In this document: piece by piece, positions 17,331 through 26,762 of the stretch
How positions within the stretch are numbered: the first letter of the stretch is position 1
Layout: every line of letters starts with the position of its first letter
Assembly (NCBI GenBank): GCA_002746535.1
Contig: NVWA01000014.1
Location: 96,156-160,155, forward strand
Direction of reading: 5' to 3'
Length of the DNA: 64,000 nt
Origin: Planctomycetota bacterium
GTDB taxonomy: Bacteria > Planctomycetota > GCA-2746535
The notes under the pieces: generated by a model
Told to the model about the DNA's origin: nothing
The model's database searches: none
Seen by the model: the letters and a program-made list of their open reading frames with translations, nothing else
Made by a program: the position numbers and the translations under genes

Positions 17331-18104
17331 ATGAAAGCAGTGATACTTGCAGGAGGTCTTGGCACTCGATTTTCGGAAGAAACTCAATTAAGACCTAAGC
17401 CCATGATAGAAATTGGAGGTAAACCAATTTTATGGCACATAATGAAAATGTATTCTGCGCATAACATAAATGATTTTGTTATTTGTTGTGGATACAAAGG
17501 ATATATTATTAAAGAATATTTTGCAAATTATTTTTTGCACACTTCAGATGTAACCTTCGATATCGTATCTAATAAAATGGAGGTTCATCACCAAAATACA
17601 GAACCTTGGAAGATTACATTAATTGATACCGGTGAACAAACCATGACAGGTGGAAGAATTAAAAGGATATCCGAATATGTGAAAAATGAAGAGAGTTTTT
17701 GTTTAACCTATGGGGATGGAGTAAGTGATGTAGATATAACAAAATTAATCTCATTTCATAAAGCAAAAAAAGTTAAAGCGACTTTAACAGCAGTGTTGCC
17801 ACCTGGTAGGTTTGGAGTTTTAAATTTAGAAAAAGATTTAGTAAAAAACTTTAGAGAAAAACCTCAAGGTGAAGGGTCAAAAATAAATGGTGGTTTTTTT
17901 GTGCTTTGTCCTTCGGTACTGAACTATATTACTGGTGATAATACAATTTGGGAAAAGGAACCCTTAGAAGCTCTTGCAGATGAAAATAATCTCGCAGCTT
18001 ACACTCATCGCGGTTTTTGGCATCCGATGGATACATTACGTGATAAAAATTATCTCGAAGAGCTTTGGATAAATGGTCATGCACCTTGGAAAACATGGCG
18101 ATGA
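17331..18104 (+). CDS. rfbF: Glucose-1-phosphate cytidylyltransferase
   Basis: A 257-residue nucleotidyltransferase with the signature [20 protein letters not shown] at the start and YGDGVSDVD in the middle, as in RfbF/DdhA. It makes CDP-glucose from CTP and glucose 1-phosphate, the first step of CDP-3,6-dideoxyhexose synthesis (abequose, paratose, tyvelose, ascarylose and relatives). The stop codon overlaps the rfbG start by four bases (ATGA). The contiguous rfbF-rfbG-rfbH order makes the pathway assignment strong. Confidence 0.97.
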   Translation: MKAVILAGGLGTRFSEETQLRPKPMIEIGGKPILWHIMKMYSAHNINDFVICCGYKGYIIKEYFANYFLHTSDVTFDIVSNKMEVHHQNTEPWKITLIDTGEQTMTGGRIKRISEYVKNEESFCLTYGDGVSDVDITKLISFHKAKKVKATLTAVLPPGRFGVLNLEKDLVKNFREKPQGEGSKINGGFFVLCPSVLNYITGDNTIWEKEPLEALADENNLAAYTHRGFWHPMDTLRDKNYLEELWINGHAPWKTWR

Positions 18105-19186
18105 CGTTTGATTTTTGGAAAGGTAAAAAGATATTTCTGACTGGTCATACCGGTTTTAAAGGCAGTTGGCTATCTCTTTGGTTGCAACAGTTAGGTGCCG
18201 AAGTTATTGGATATTCTCTTCAACCACCCACATCACCAAATTTATTTGAGGCCGCAAATGTTTCAAATAAGATGGAATCAATAATTGCTGATATTAGAGA
18301 TTTGACTTCTTTGAAAAAAGCAATTTCTTCAGTAAAGCCAGAAATTGTTATACACATGGCTGCTCAACCTTTAGTTCGATTATCTTATGATGAACCCGTT
18401 CAAACTTTTGAAACGAATGTAATGGGTACAGTAAATCTGCTTGAATCTGTTCGGCATACACCGAGTGTTAAATCGGTATTAATTGTAACTACAGATAAAT
18501 GCTATGAAAATAAAGAGTGGTCTTGGGGTTATAGAGAAAACGAGCCAATGGGAGGGCACGATCCTTATAGTAGCAGTAAGGGTTGTGCCGAATTAGTTAC
18601 AGCAGCATTTAGAAGTTCATTTTTTAATTTACAAAAGGATGATAAACAATTACCTGCAATTGCTACAGTTAGAGCTGGAAATGTTATAGGTGGAGGTGAT
18701 TGGGCTTCAGATCGATTGATTCCAGATATTCTACATGCATTTGAACAAACTAAAACAGTAAAGATTCGAAATCCAGATTCTGTTCGACCATGGCAACATG
18801 TGTTAGAACCATTATATGGTTATTTAACATTAGCTGAAAAACTCTTTAATAACGGGCATAAATATGCAGAAGCTTGGAATTTTGGCCCAAAAGGTGACGA
18901 TGCAAAATCAGTTAAATGGATAGTTGAGCATCTTGTAAATGCTTGGGGTAAGGGAGCTAGTTGGAAATTAGATTCCCATGAACATGTGCATGAAGCTAAT
19001 TATTTAAAATTAGATATTTCAAAAGCTAAAAATTTATTAGAGTGGCAACCACTTTGGTCATTGGATCATGCGCTACAAAAAATAGTTGAGTGGCATAAAT
19101 CCTGGATTGCAAAAGAAAACATAAATGAATTATGTAATTCTCAAATTATTGAATATACCAAATTAATTAATTCAAAAACGAAATGA
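18101..19186 (+). CDS. rfbG: CDP-glucose 4,6-dehydratase
   Basis: A 361-residue extended [20 protein letters not shown] (NAD+ site), [26 protein letters not shown], and [11 protein letters not shown] with the catalytic Tyr-Lys pair. It converts CDP-glucose to CDP-4-keto-6-deoxyglucose. I chose the ATG at 18101 because it gives an ATGA overlap with rfbF and begins the protein just before DFWKGKKIF, as in known RfbG proteins; a frame running from 18065 adds 12 residues that only read through the rfbF end, and 18095 is the other possible start. Confidence 0.95.
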   Translation: MTFDFWKGKKIFLTGHTGFKGSWLSLWLQQLGAEVIGYSLQPPTSPNLFEAANVSNKMESIIADIRDLTSLKKAISSVKPEIVIHMAAQPLVRLSYDEPVQTFETNVMGTVNLLESVRHTPSVKSVLIVTTDKCYENKEWSWGYRENEPMGGHDPYSSSKGCAELVTAAFRSSFFNLQKDDKQLPAIATVRAGNVIGGGDWASDRLIPDILHAFEQTKTVKIRNPDSVRPWQHVLEPLYGYLTLAEKLFNNGHKYAEAWNFGPKGDDAKSVKWIVEHLVNAWGKGASWKLDSHEHVHEANYLKLDISKAKNLLEWQPLWSLDHALQKIVEWHKSWIAKENINELCNSQIIEYTKLINSKTK

Positions 19187-19203
19187 AAAATCCTAGTAAT
19201 TAA

Positions 19204-20526
19204 ATGTTAGATAGAACTGCTGATCAAATTCGAAAAGATATTGCAACACTAGTTGAAGAATATTCTGCTGTTGTTTATAGACCTAAGACTTTTATACCAG
19301 GTAAGACCGTTATCCCACCATCGGGAAAAATTTTAGGAGCAAAAGAACTAGGTAATATGGTTGATGCTAGTTTAGATGGTTGGTTAACGACAGGTAGATT
19401 TAATAAAGAGTTTGAAAAAAAATTAGCTGAGTTTATTGGAATTCGACATGTAATCACTGTTAATTCAGGTTCATCAGCCAATTTAGTTGCTTTTAATACG
19501 TTGACATCTCCATTGTTAGATGACCGTGCAATAAGACCTGGGGATGAAGTCATTAGTGTAGCTGCAGGTTTCCCCACTACAGTAAATCCTATTTTGCAAT
19601 TTGGAGCAGTACCAGTTTTTGTGGATATTGAAATTAAGACTCTTAATGTAGATGTGACAAAAGTTGAAGCAGCTATAAGCTCCAAAACTAAGGCTATTAT
19701 GCTTGCACATAGTTTAGGGAATACTTTTAATTTAGATGTTATTAAGGAAATTTGTAAAAAATATAATCTATGGTTAATTGAAGACTGTTGTGATGCTCTT
19801 GGTACAACTTATAAAGGACAGATGGTAGGAACTTTTGGGGATATCAGTACGCTTAGTTTTTATCCAGCACATCATATTACAATGGGTGAAGGTGGAGCAG
19901 TCTTTACAAATAACGGAAAACTAAAAAAAATAGCTGAAAGTTTTCGGGATTGGGGACGTGATTGTTATTGTGCTCCTGGTAAGGATGATACTTGTGGTAA
20001 AAGATATGGTCAAAAACTGGGCGAATTACCATTTGGTTATGACCATAAATATACTTACAGTCATCTTGGTTATAATTTAAAAATTTCTGATATGCAAGCT
20101 GCTTGTGGTTTAGCACAATTAGAGCGAGCATCAAGTTTTATGATAGCACGAAAAGAGAATTTTATCTATTTGAAAGACCGTTTACTGGAATGTGAAAAAT
20201 ATCTTGAGCTTCCAGTAGCTACTGAAAATTCAGATCCATCATGGTTTGGCTTTCCAATTACCTTAAAACAAGAATGCCCCGTTACAAGATTAGATTTAAT
20301 TGCATCTTTAAATAAAAATAAAATTGGAAGTCGATTACTTTTTGCAGGTAATCTAACGAAACAACCTTATATGAAAAATAGAGAATTTCGAATTAGTGGA
20401 GAATTAAATAATACTGATTTTGTTATGAATAATACTTTTTGGATAGGGATCCAACCAGCGTTGACATTTGAAATGCTTGAGTTCTCCGCTCAAACCATCA
20501 GACACAGTCTTGATTTAAAAAGGTAA
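19204..20526 (+). CDS. rfbH: CDP-4-keto-6-deoxyglucose 3-dehydratase
   Basis: A 440-residue PMP- and iron-sulfur-dependent enzyme of the DegT/aminotransferase fold (E1/DdhC). The cofactor loop reads YPAHHITMGEGG, with His where transaminases have the Schiff-base Lys, the hallmark of the dehydratases. The cysteines of DWGRDCYCAPGKDDTCG match the Fe-S-binding region of RfbH. It removes the C3 hydroxyl, working with a reductase (E3) not seen in this window, to give CDP-3,6-dideoxy-4-ketoglucose. It is followed 13 bases later by a transketolase-like pair, which may act on its product. Confidence 0.96.
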   Translation: MLDRTADQIRKDIATLVEEYSAVVYRPKTFIPGKTVIPPSGKILGAKELGNMVDASLDGWLTTGRFNKEFEKKLAEFIGIRHVITVNSGSSANLVAFNTLTSPLLDDRAIRPGDEVISVAAGFPTTVNPILQFGAVPVFVDIEIKTLNVDVTKVEAAISSKTKAIMLAHSLGNTFNLDVIKEICKKYNLWLIEDCCDALGTTYKGQMVGTFGDISTLSFYPAHHITMGEGGAVFTNNGKLKKIAESFRDWGRDCYCAPGKDDTCGKRYGQKLGELPFGYDHKYTYSHLGYNLKISDMQAACGLAQLERASSFMIARKENFIYLKDRLLECEKYLELPVATENSDPSWFGFPITLKQECPVTRLDLIASLNKNKIGSRLLFAGNLTKQPYMKNREFRISGELNNTDFVMNNTFWIGIQPALTFEMLEFSAQTIRHSLDLKR

Positions 20527-20539
20527 TGTAAATTTTAAA

Positions 20540-21361
20540 ATGAATCTACACAAACCAACATTTAATGTTAATAAACTTCGGAAAACAGTATTAGAAATGG
20601 CCTATGCTGGGTCAACGGTTCATATTGGTTGTGCTTTTTCAATAATTGAGCTTTTGGCTGTTTTATACCGCAATCATCTGAATTATCCTAATAATGACCC
20701 TGAATCGAAGATGAGGGATTATTTAGTTTTAAGTAAAGGTCATGGCGTGATGGCTCAGTATGCTTGTATGAGAGAGTTAGGATGGCTTAAGGACAATAGC
20801 TTTACGGAGTACTTTTCGAATGGAAGCGAATTAAAAGGGTTATCAGATTCTCTAATTTCAGGACTTGAAGTTACTTCGGGTACTTTAGGGCATGGCTTTT
20901 CTGTAGGAGTAGGGATGAGTTTAGGTGCTAAATTAGCTGGTACAAATCAAAAAACATATGCACTTGTTGGTGATGGTGAAATTAATGAGGGTGCAATATG
21001 GGAAGGAGCATTATTTGCTTCACATCATGAGCTTAAAAACTTTATGGTGATAATTGATGAAAATGGTTTTCAGGCTATGGGTACCACTAAAGAAGTTCTC
21101 AATTTAAATTCTATTAAGAATAAATTTGAAAGTTTTGGATTTGAAACAATAACGATTGATGGTCATGATGAAGAGTGCATTGACCAAGCGATTAATAAAT
21201 TATGGTCGAGTTCCTCGAATATGCCTAAAGCTGTAGTTGCCAAAACAATAAAAGGCAAAGGCGTGTCTTTTATGGAAAATAATAATGAATGGCACTATAC
21301 CAGGCTAAATGAACACACCTATAATTCTGCATTAGCAGAGATTGAAAAAGGTGAACAATGA
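20540..21361 (+). CDS. Transketolase-like enzyme, N-terminal (ThDP-binding) subunit
   Basis: A 273-residue protein equal to the N-terminal third of transketolase. It carries the ThDP signature GDGEINEG (G144-D145-G146) ending in N175 (IIDENGF), and SKGHG and SGTLGHG histidine segments. The C-terminal two thirds is encoded by the next gene with a four-base ATGA overlap, so the pair forms a split, two-subunit enzyme. Position right after rfbFGH suggests that it acts on a nucleotide-linked keto sugar rather than in the pentose phosphate pathway. A plausible reaction is ketol transfer onto the C4 carbonyl of CDP-3,6-dideoxy-4-ketohexose to make a branched-chain sugar; that is inference. Confidence 0.88.
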   Translation: MNLHKPTFNVNKLRKTVLEMAYAGSTVHIGCAFSIIELLAVLYRNHLNYPNNDPESKMRDYLVLSKGHGVMAQYACMRELGWLKDNSFTEYFSNGSELKGLSDSLISGLEVTSGTLGHGFSVGVGMSLGAKLAGTNQKTYALVGDGEINEGAIWEGALFASHHELKNFMVIIDENGFQAMGTTKEVLNLNSIKNKFESFGFETITIDGHDEECIDQAINKLWSSSSNMPKAVVAKTIKGKGVSFMENNNEWHYTRLNEHTYNSALAEIEKGEQ

Positions 21362-22275
21362 GAGATGCCTTTTCAAAATGTTTAGTTTCTTTGGCAAAAT
21401 CTGATGCAAAGGTTTTATTATTAACAGGTGATCATGGCTATTCTCTATTTGATGAGTTTAGAAAAGAGTGTCCAGAGCAGTATATTAATGCTGGGATTGC
21501 CGAGCAAAATATGGTTGGAATGGCAGCTGGTCTGGCAAGGGTTGGATATAGACCCTTTGTCTATGGTTTAAGTGCGTTTATTCCACTTCGTGTAATTGAA
21601 CAAATAAAAATTGATATAGCTCATGATAAACTACCAGTGGTATTGATTGGTGATGGTGCTGGCTTTGTTTATAGTCATCTAGGAGCTAGTCATCAAGCTA
21701 CTGAAGACATTGCTTGTTGTCGTGCGATTCCAAACTTATCAATATTTTCACCAGCTGATCGTTTTGAACTAGAATCATGCATGATTATGTCCTATGAGTC
21801 AAAAGGCCCTGTTTATTTACGACTTGGTAAAGCAGATCGAGGAGATGTGCATTCCAAAAATTTGGAATTAAAAATTGGAAATCTTGTTCCAATCAAAACT
21901 AATAAATCAAATGATATTTCTTTTATCACAACAGGCTCTTTAGTTAAATCCGTTATGAATATCGCACTAGAGAATTTCCCAAATTCATCCGTATGGAGTT
22001 CACCATTTATAAAACCTTTTGAGAATAAACAAATTGTTGATATTTGTAAAAGAAGCCAAGTGCTTATTGTAATTGAAGAGCATTCCATTTATGGGGGATT
22101 GGGTTCAGTAGTCTCTGAAATTATTAGTGAGTTTTCTCCGATTCGATTATTGCGCATCGGTGTGCAGGATCGGTTTTCTCAATATTGTGGTACTTACGAT
22201 TATTTACTGGAAGAGCATGGTTTGGACGAATTATCATTGATAAAAAAAATTAAGCAATTTATTGAAAGCATCTGA
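21358..22275 (+). CDS. Transketolase-like enzyme, C-terminal subunit
   Basis: A 305-residue protein with the pyrimidine-binding and C-terminal domains of transketolase: INAGIAEQNMVGMAAGLA with E49 as the cofactor-activating glutamate, then SHLGASHQATEDIACCRA and GPVYLRLGK. It should combine with the preceding subunit to make the complete ThDP site at the interface. Split transketolases of this kind are recurrent in polysaccharide loci beside deoxysugar genes. The start overlaps the upstream stop (ATGA), and the downstream SDR starts three bases after its stop. Confidence 0.88.
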   Translation: MRDAFSKCLVSLAKSDAKVLLLTGDHGYSLFDEFRKECPEQYINAGIAEQNMVGMAAGLARVGYRPFVYGLSAFIPLRVIEQIKIDIAHDKLPVVLIGDGAGFVYSHLGASHQATEDIACCRAIPNLSIFSPADRFELESCMIMSYESKGPVYLRLGKADRGDVHSKNLELKIGNLVPIKTNKSNDISFITTGSLVKSVMNIALENFPNSSVWSSPFIKPFENKQIVDICKRSQVLIVIEEHSIYGGLGSVVSEIISEFSPIRLLRIGVQDRFSQYCGTYDYLLEEHGLDELSLIKKIKQFIESI

Positions 22276-22278
22276 ACT

Positions 22279-23202
22279 TTGCGTATTGCTATACTAGGTG
22301 CAACCAGTCAAATTGCTAAAGATTATATAAAGCTACAGTTATCTTTTGACTACCAATTGCTGCACTTGTTCGCCCGTAGACCTGATGATGTTAAAAAGTG
22401 GGTGAAGGGGCTTTGTGAAATAAAGAATTGTTTCATTGATGATTTTTCTAAATTTACAAAGGATTTAAAGTTTGATGTAATCCTGAATTTTGTTGGAGTG
22501 GGTAGTCCCATAAAAATTATTAATATGGCTGAGTCAATTTTGGATACTACATACAAATATGATGAAATGGCAATAAATTATGTAAAAGAAAATAAGGATT
22601 GTAAATATATTTTTTTAAGTAGTGGTGCAGCTTACGGTTCAAATTTTGATAATCCTGTAGATCAAAATTCCAAAGCTAGGTTCTCGATTAATAACCTTGA
22701 AGCACAAGATTGGTATGGCATTTCTAAGTTTAATGCTGAATGTCGGCATAGATCATTAGGCCATTTAGGAATCGTAGATTTGAGAATATTTAATTACTTC
22801 AGTCATTCTCTAGATCTGAAAGCAGGTTCTTTAATTACAGATCTTATGTGTGCGATTAAAGACAATAAAATGTTAGAAACAGCAGATGATGAAATGGTGA
22901 GGGACTATATTGGTGCAGAAGATTTTTTTCAAATCATACAGTGTATATTTAATGCACCTAAAATAAATACAGCCCTTGACTGTTATAGTAAGGAGCCCAT
23001 TGACAAAAAGTCTCTTCTGGAGGTAATGGAGGAGCGATTTGAATTACAATATAAAACGATTCAATCACGTACTCTTAATGCTACAGGAAAAAAACCTAAT
23101 TATTATTCGATTAATAAAAAAGCTAAAGAGCTCGGTTATGAGCCAAAATATACTTCGTTGGAAAATATAATAGGTGGTATTCAAAAAATATATGGCAAAT
23201 GA
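22279..23202 (+). CDS. NAD-dependent epimerase/reductase (extended SDR)
   Basis: A 307-residue SDR with a nucleotide-binding start (IAILGATSQIAKDYI), LSSGAAYG, and an active-site WYGISK (Tyr-x-x-x-Lys). It begins at TTG, three bases after the transketolase-like gene. Next to rfbFGH and the transketolase pair, the simplest role is reduction or epimerisation of the keto group on the CDP-sugar product. The substrate cannot be read from sequence. There is no second domain, and the length is normal for a sugar-nucleotide SDR. Its end overlaps the ABC transporter start by 11 bases. Confidence 0.75.
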   Translation: MRIAILGATSQIAKDYIKLQLSFDYQLLHLFARRPDDVKKWVKGLCEIKNCFIDDFSKFTKDLKFDVILNFVGVGSPIKIINMAESILDTTYKYDEMAINYVKENKDCKYIFLSSGAAYGSNFDNPVDQNSKARFSINNLEAQDWYGISKFNAECRHRSLGHLGIVDLRIFNYFSHSLDLKAGSLITDLMCAIKDNKMLETADDEMVRDYIGAEDFFQIIQCIFNAPKINTALDCYSKEPIDKKSLLEVMEERFELQYKTIQSRTLNATGKKPNYYSINKKAKELGYEPKYTSLENIIGGIQKIYGK

Positions 23203-25003
23203 ATATTTAGTACCAGATCATTCTATAAAAAACTTATTAATAAGACTTTGGTTACAGATAAGTTCACGCCGAAAAAAACAATTTTTCCAGCTTTTAATTT
23301 TAATGCTTTTTGCATCATTTTCGGAAATCTTAAGTATAGGATCAGTTATCCCTTTCCTTGCTGTGCTGACATCACCCGAAATGGTTTTTAAACATGAGTA
23401 CATACAACCTATAATTAAGTCAGTTGGGATTACAAAACCTGATCAACTTTTGTTACCACTTACGCTAGGATTTTGTGGTGCTATTATAGTTACAGCTGGT
23501 ATGCGTTTATTGCTTGTTTGGGCAAGTATAAGATTATCATTTGCATCAGGTGCAGATCTTAGTTTTAATATTTATAATAGAACCTTATACCAACCTTATT
23601 CAGTACATTGTTCTCAAAATAGTAGTGAAGTCATTAATGGTATTACTATGAAGACAAATTCTGCTATCGGGATAATAAGTAACGTGATAAATATTATTAG
23701 TTCTGTTGTCATGTTAGTTGCGATACTCTTGACTCTTTTCCTAATTGCGCCCTATGTTGCATTTTTTACATTTGGGGTTTTTGGTCTAATGTACGGACTA
23801 GTAATTGTATTTACTCGAAAAAAGTTAGCATTAGCTAGTATTGTCCATGCACGCGAGTCATCCCAAATAATTAAAATATTACAGGAAGGTTTAGGTGGTA
23901 TACGTGATGTTTTAATTGATGGGAGCCAGAAGGTCTATAGTCAGATTTTTGTCAAATCTGATCAGGCTTACAGAAGAGCTCAAGCAAGTATTACTTTTGT
24001 AGGCATTTGTCCACGTCAAATAATGGAAGCAATTGGGATGTTGCTAATAGCTGGTTTAGCTTATGTATTAATTTTACAACCAGGAGGAATTGTAACTGCA
24101 ATTCCAATTCTTGGAGCATTGGCGATTGGAGCTCAACGTATGCTGCCCGTTCTGCAGCAAGCATATGCCGGATGGTCAGGCATTGTAGGATACCAATCGG
24201 CATTGTTAGATATCATAAATCTTCTTGAGCAACCCATGCCAAATTATCTAAATAATCCAAATACAGGATCAATTAAGTTTGAAAAGTCTATTTGCCTGAA
24301 AAATCTTGATTTTAGATATAATTCAGAATCACCTGATGTACTAAAAAATATCAATTTAATAATCTCAAAAGGAGATCGAATTGGCTTTATTGGAACAACA
24401 GGTAGTGGCAAAAGTACTTTGCTTGATATTGTTATGGGGCTGTTAGTTCCGACTAAAGGTGATTTGATAATTGATGATCAAGTAATTACTACTGAAAATC
24501 ATCGTGATTGGCAAGTGCACATTGCACATGTTCCCCAGGCTATATTTTTATCTGATTCCTCTATTGCAGAAAATATTGCATTTGGTGTTCCAAAAGAAGA
24601 TATTAATATTGAAAAGGTTGAAGAAGCCGCAATGCAAGCCCAAATAAATGAAACTATTGATACCTGGCCTTTGAAATACCAAACATTAGTAGGTGAGAGA
24701 GGTGTTAGGCTTTCTGGTGGACAGCGTCAAAGAATTGGAATTGCACGTGCATTATATAAAAAAGCAGATGTGATTATTTTTGATGAAGCAACGAGTGCAT
24801 TGGATAATGATACTGAGGAAATTGTAATGAGAGCAATCGAAAGTTTAAGTCCCAACATTACAATATTAATTATAGCACATAGAATTACAACACTTAAAAA
24901 TTGTACAAAAATCGTAGATATAAATAATGGTACTATACTAGATGTTAGAGAATATGATGAAATTCAAAAAGAATCTTTAAAAGATTTTATTAGTAATAAT
25001 TAA
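23192..25003 (+). CDS. PglK/MsbA-like ABC half-transporter, candidate lipid-linked oligosaccharide flippase
   Basis: A 603-residue protein: about six membrane helices in the first ~330 residues, then a complete ABC domain with Walker A GTTGSGKST, signature LSGGQRQRIG, Walker B VIIFDEATSALD and the switch histidine in IIAHR. It forms a homodimer in the inner membrane in this family (MsbA, PglK). I chose the ATG at 23192 (MANEY...), which overlaps the SDR stop; an in-frame ATG at 23174 only adds six residues. Since no Wzx is seen, this is the best candidate for flipping the undecaprenyl-linked repeat unit, as PglK does in Campylobacter. Confidence 0.85.
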   Translation: MANEYLVPDHSIKNLLIRLWLQISSRRKKQFFQLLILMLFASFSEILSIGSVIPFLAVLTSPEMVFKHEYIQPIIKSVGITKPDQLLLPLTLGFCGAIIVTAGMRLLLVWASIRLSFASGADLSFNIYNRTLYQPYSVHCSQNSSEVINGITMKTNSAIGIISNVINIISSVVMLVAILLTLFLIAPYVAFFTFGVFGLMYGLVIVFTRKKLALASIVHARESSQIIKILQEGLGGIRDVLIDGSQKVYSQIFVKSDQAYRRAQASITFVGICPRQIMEAIGMLLIAGLAYVLILQPGGIVTAIPILGALAIGAQRMLPVLQQAYAGWSGIVGYQSALLDIINLLEQPMPNYLNNPNTGSIKFEKSICLKNLDFRYNSESPDVLKNINLIISKGDRIGFIGTTGSGKSTLLDIVMGLLVPTKGDLIIDDQVITTENHRDWQVHIAHVPQAIFLSDSSIAENIAFGVPKEDINIEKVEEAAMQAQINETIDTWPLKYQTLVGERGVRLSGGQRQRIGIARALYKKADVIIFDEATSALDNDTEEIVMRAIESLSPNITILIIAHRITTLKNCTKIVDINNGTILDVREYDEIQKESLKDFISNN

Positions 25004-25056
25004 TTAAAATATTTCCATGAGTGAGATTAAAATTTAATTTAAATTGGGTTTAAAAA

Positions 25057-25596
25057 ATGAATAAAGAAAATAAAAATACTCCAACATGCTTAATATTAGA
25101 TGTCGATGGTGTTATGACTACAGGCCAATTTTTTTATACTGAAGAAGGTAAAAAAATGAAAATATTTGGACCAGATGATAATGATGGGCTATCTTTATTA
25201 AAAGGATTCATTGAAATTCGATTTGTTACTGGTGACAAGAAGGGTTTCCCCATTTCTAAAAAAAGAATAGTAGATGACATGAAGTATGAACTTGATTTGG
25301 TGAGTACAGTACGAAGGATTGATTGGATAAAAGAGAGGTATGTGTTGGAGAATGTGATTTATATGGGCGATGGTATATTTGATCACTATGTAATGCGCGA
25401 AGTTGGTTATGCAATTGCACCTGCTAATGCAGATAAGTTTGCAAAAGAACATGCCCAATTTATAACAGATCGATCTGGAGGTGACCGGGCCGTAGCAGAA
25501 GCATGTTTGCATATTTTAGACAAATTTTTCACACCGTTTGATCAAAATAAATTACCTAATTCAAAAGACAAACTTTCTGGAGAATGGGCTGTATGA
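25057..25596 (+). CDS. KdsC-like HAD phosphatase
   Basis: A 179-residue cap-less HAD phosphatase like KDO-8-phosphate phosphatase. Motif I is LDVDGVMT with both aspartates, motif II has RFVTGDKKG, and motif IV is MGDGIFDHYV, followed by APANADKFAKEHA and SGGDRAVAEACLHIL, a pattern characteristic of the KdsC tetramers. KdsC-type enzymes remove phosphate from eight- or nine-carbon sugar acids. No KDO or sialic acid synthase is nearby, so the substrate is probably another phosphosugar made in this gene set. The stop overlaps the next gene by four bases. Confidence 0.85.
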   Translation: MNKENKNTPTCLILDVDGVMTTGQFFYTEEGKKMKIFGPDDNDGLSLLKGFIEIRFVTGDKKGFPISKKRIVDDMKYELDLVSTVRRIDWIKERYVLENVIYMGDGIFDHYVMREVGYAIAPANADKFAKEHAQFITDRSGGDRAVAEACLHILDKFFTPFDQNKLPNSKDKLSGEWAV

Positions 25597-26762
25597 TTCA
25601 TCAAAGATTAGATAATTTTCTTCGTAAGAGGCGATGCACATTATTGGGTGTTGGTCCGATGAGTCTGAATTGTGTTGATGCTGCAATTGAATTAGCAAAT
25701 GAACACGAGGTGCCAATGTTGTTAATTGCAAGTCGTCGCCAAATTGATTCAGAAGAATTTGGAGGAGGATATGTTAACAATTGGACAACAGCTGATTTTG
25801 CTAATTATGTGATTGATTCAGATAAAAAAGGCAAAGTATTGTTGGCTCGTGATCATGGTGGGCCATGGCAAAATATAAAAGAAATAGAAGCTAAATTTAG
25901 CTTACGACGTGCAATGGAATCTGCAAAAGCTTCATACAGTGCCGATCTTGAAGCTGGATTTCAAGTATTACACATTGACCCTAGCGTTGATATTCATGGT
26001 ACGCCAGATGTTGATGAGATTTTAGATCGAGTTTTTGATTTGTATGAATTCTGTTGGAGTCAGGCTCAAAAGTTGGGGAAAGAAGTTATTTTTGAAATTG
26101 GAACTGAAGAACAAAGCGGAAGTACTAATACTCAAGAAGAATTAGATTATACACTTAACGCTGTGCAGAAGTTTTGTAAAAAAAATCATATTCCACAACC
26201 TACATTTGTTGTGATTCAATGTGGAACCAGAGTAATGGAAACTAGAAATGTAGGGTCATTTGATACACCGGTGCGTGTCGCTGATGAATTGCCAGCTGAA
26301 ATTCAATTACCTAAAATGATAGAAATATGCAATCGATACGGAATTTTAATGAAGGAACATAATACCGATTATTTATCTGATGAAGCATTACAATGGCATC
26401 CACGATTAGGAATACACGCGGCTAATGTTGCACCTGAATTTGGTGTTACGGAAACTCGTGCACTAATTTCTGTTTTAGAAGAAAATGGATTAACAAAGCT
26501 TGCCGATCGTTTTTTAAAATTAGCATATGATTCCCATAAATGGGAAAAATGGATGATAAAAGATACTCTTGCTACTGATAGAGATCGTTCAATAATTGCT
26601 GGTCATTATGTATTTTCTAAACAAGAATGTATTGACCTTAAAGAGGAAGCCCACAAAGCATTGTCAATTAAAAACATCAATCTTAATCTATATTTAAAAA
26701 AGCATGTTAAGCAAAGTATCCTACGTTATCTTCGAAATTTTCGTTTAGTGAGGTCGAAATGA
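25593..26762 (+). CDS. GatZ/KbaZ-like sugar-phosphate aldolase/epimerase family protein
   Basis: A 389-residue protein related to the tagatose-bisphosphate aldolase non-catalytic subunit family. Shared landmarks are RDHGGPW (D87-H88), the HIDPSVD segment (127-133), EIGTEEQSG (168 on), and KEHNTDY (E255-H256, D259-Y260). I chose ATG 25593, giving ATGA coupling with the KdsC-like gene; the upstream in-frame ATG at 25584 adds three residues. GatZ-like proteins were first seen as helpers of GatY aldolases, and some members are sugar-phosphate 4-epimerases. No GatY is in the window, so an independent epimerase or aldolase role is more likely here. The exact substrate is unknown. Confidence 0.75.
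   Translation: MIHQRLDNFLRKRRCTLLGVGPMSLNCVDAAIELANEHEVPMLLIASRRQIDSEEFGGGYVNNWTTADFANYVIDSDKKGKVLLARDHGGPWQNIKEIEAKFSLRRAMESAKASYSADLEAGFQVLHIDPSVDIHGTPDVDEILDRVFDLYEFCWSQAQKLGKEVIFEIGTEEQSGSTNTQEELDYTLNAVQKFCKKNHIPQPTFVVIQCGTRVMETRNVGSFDTPVRVADELPAEIQLPKMIEICNRYGILMKEHNTDYLSDEALQWHPRLGIHAANVAPEFGVTETRALISVLEENGLTKLADRFLKLAYDSHKWEKWMIKDTLATDRDRSIIAGHYVFSKQECIDLKEEAHKALSIKNINLNLYLKKHVKQSILRYLRNFRLVRSK

Noticed and set aside
18065..18100. Earlier start for rfbG at 18065
   Set aside because: The extra residues only read through the rfbF end in another frame; 18101 gives an ATGA junction and matches RfbG N-termini.
19275..19710. Minus-strand frames inside rfbH
   Set aside because: rfbH is strongly supported by its PMP and Fe-S motifs; the antisense frames have no recognisable content.
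25593..26762. Calling this gene a true tagatose-bisphosphate aldolase
   Set aside because: Only the GatZ-type protein is present; the catalytic GatY/KbaY subunit is absent from the window, so an aldolase call would over-reach.
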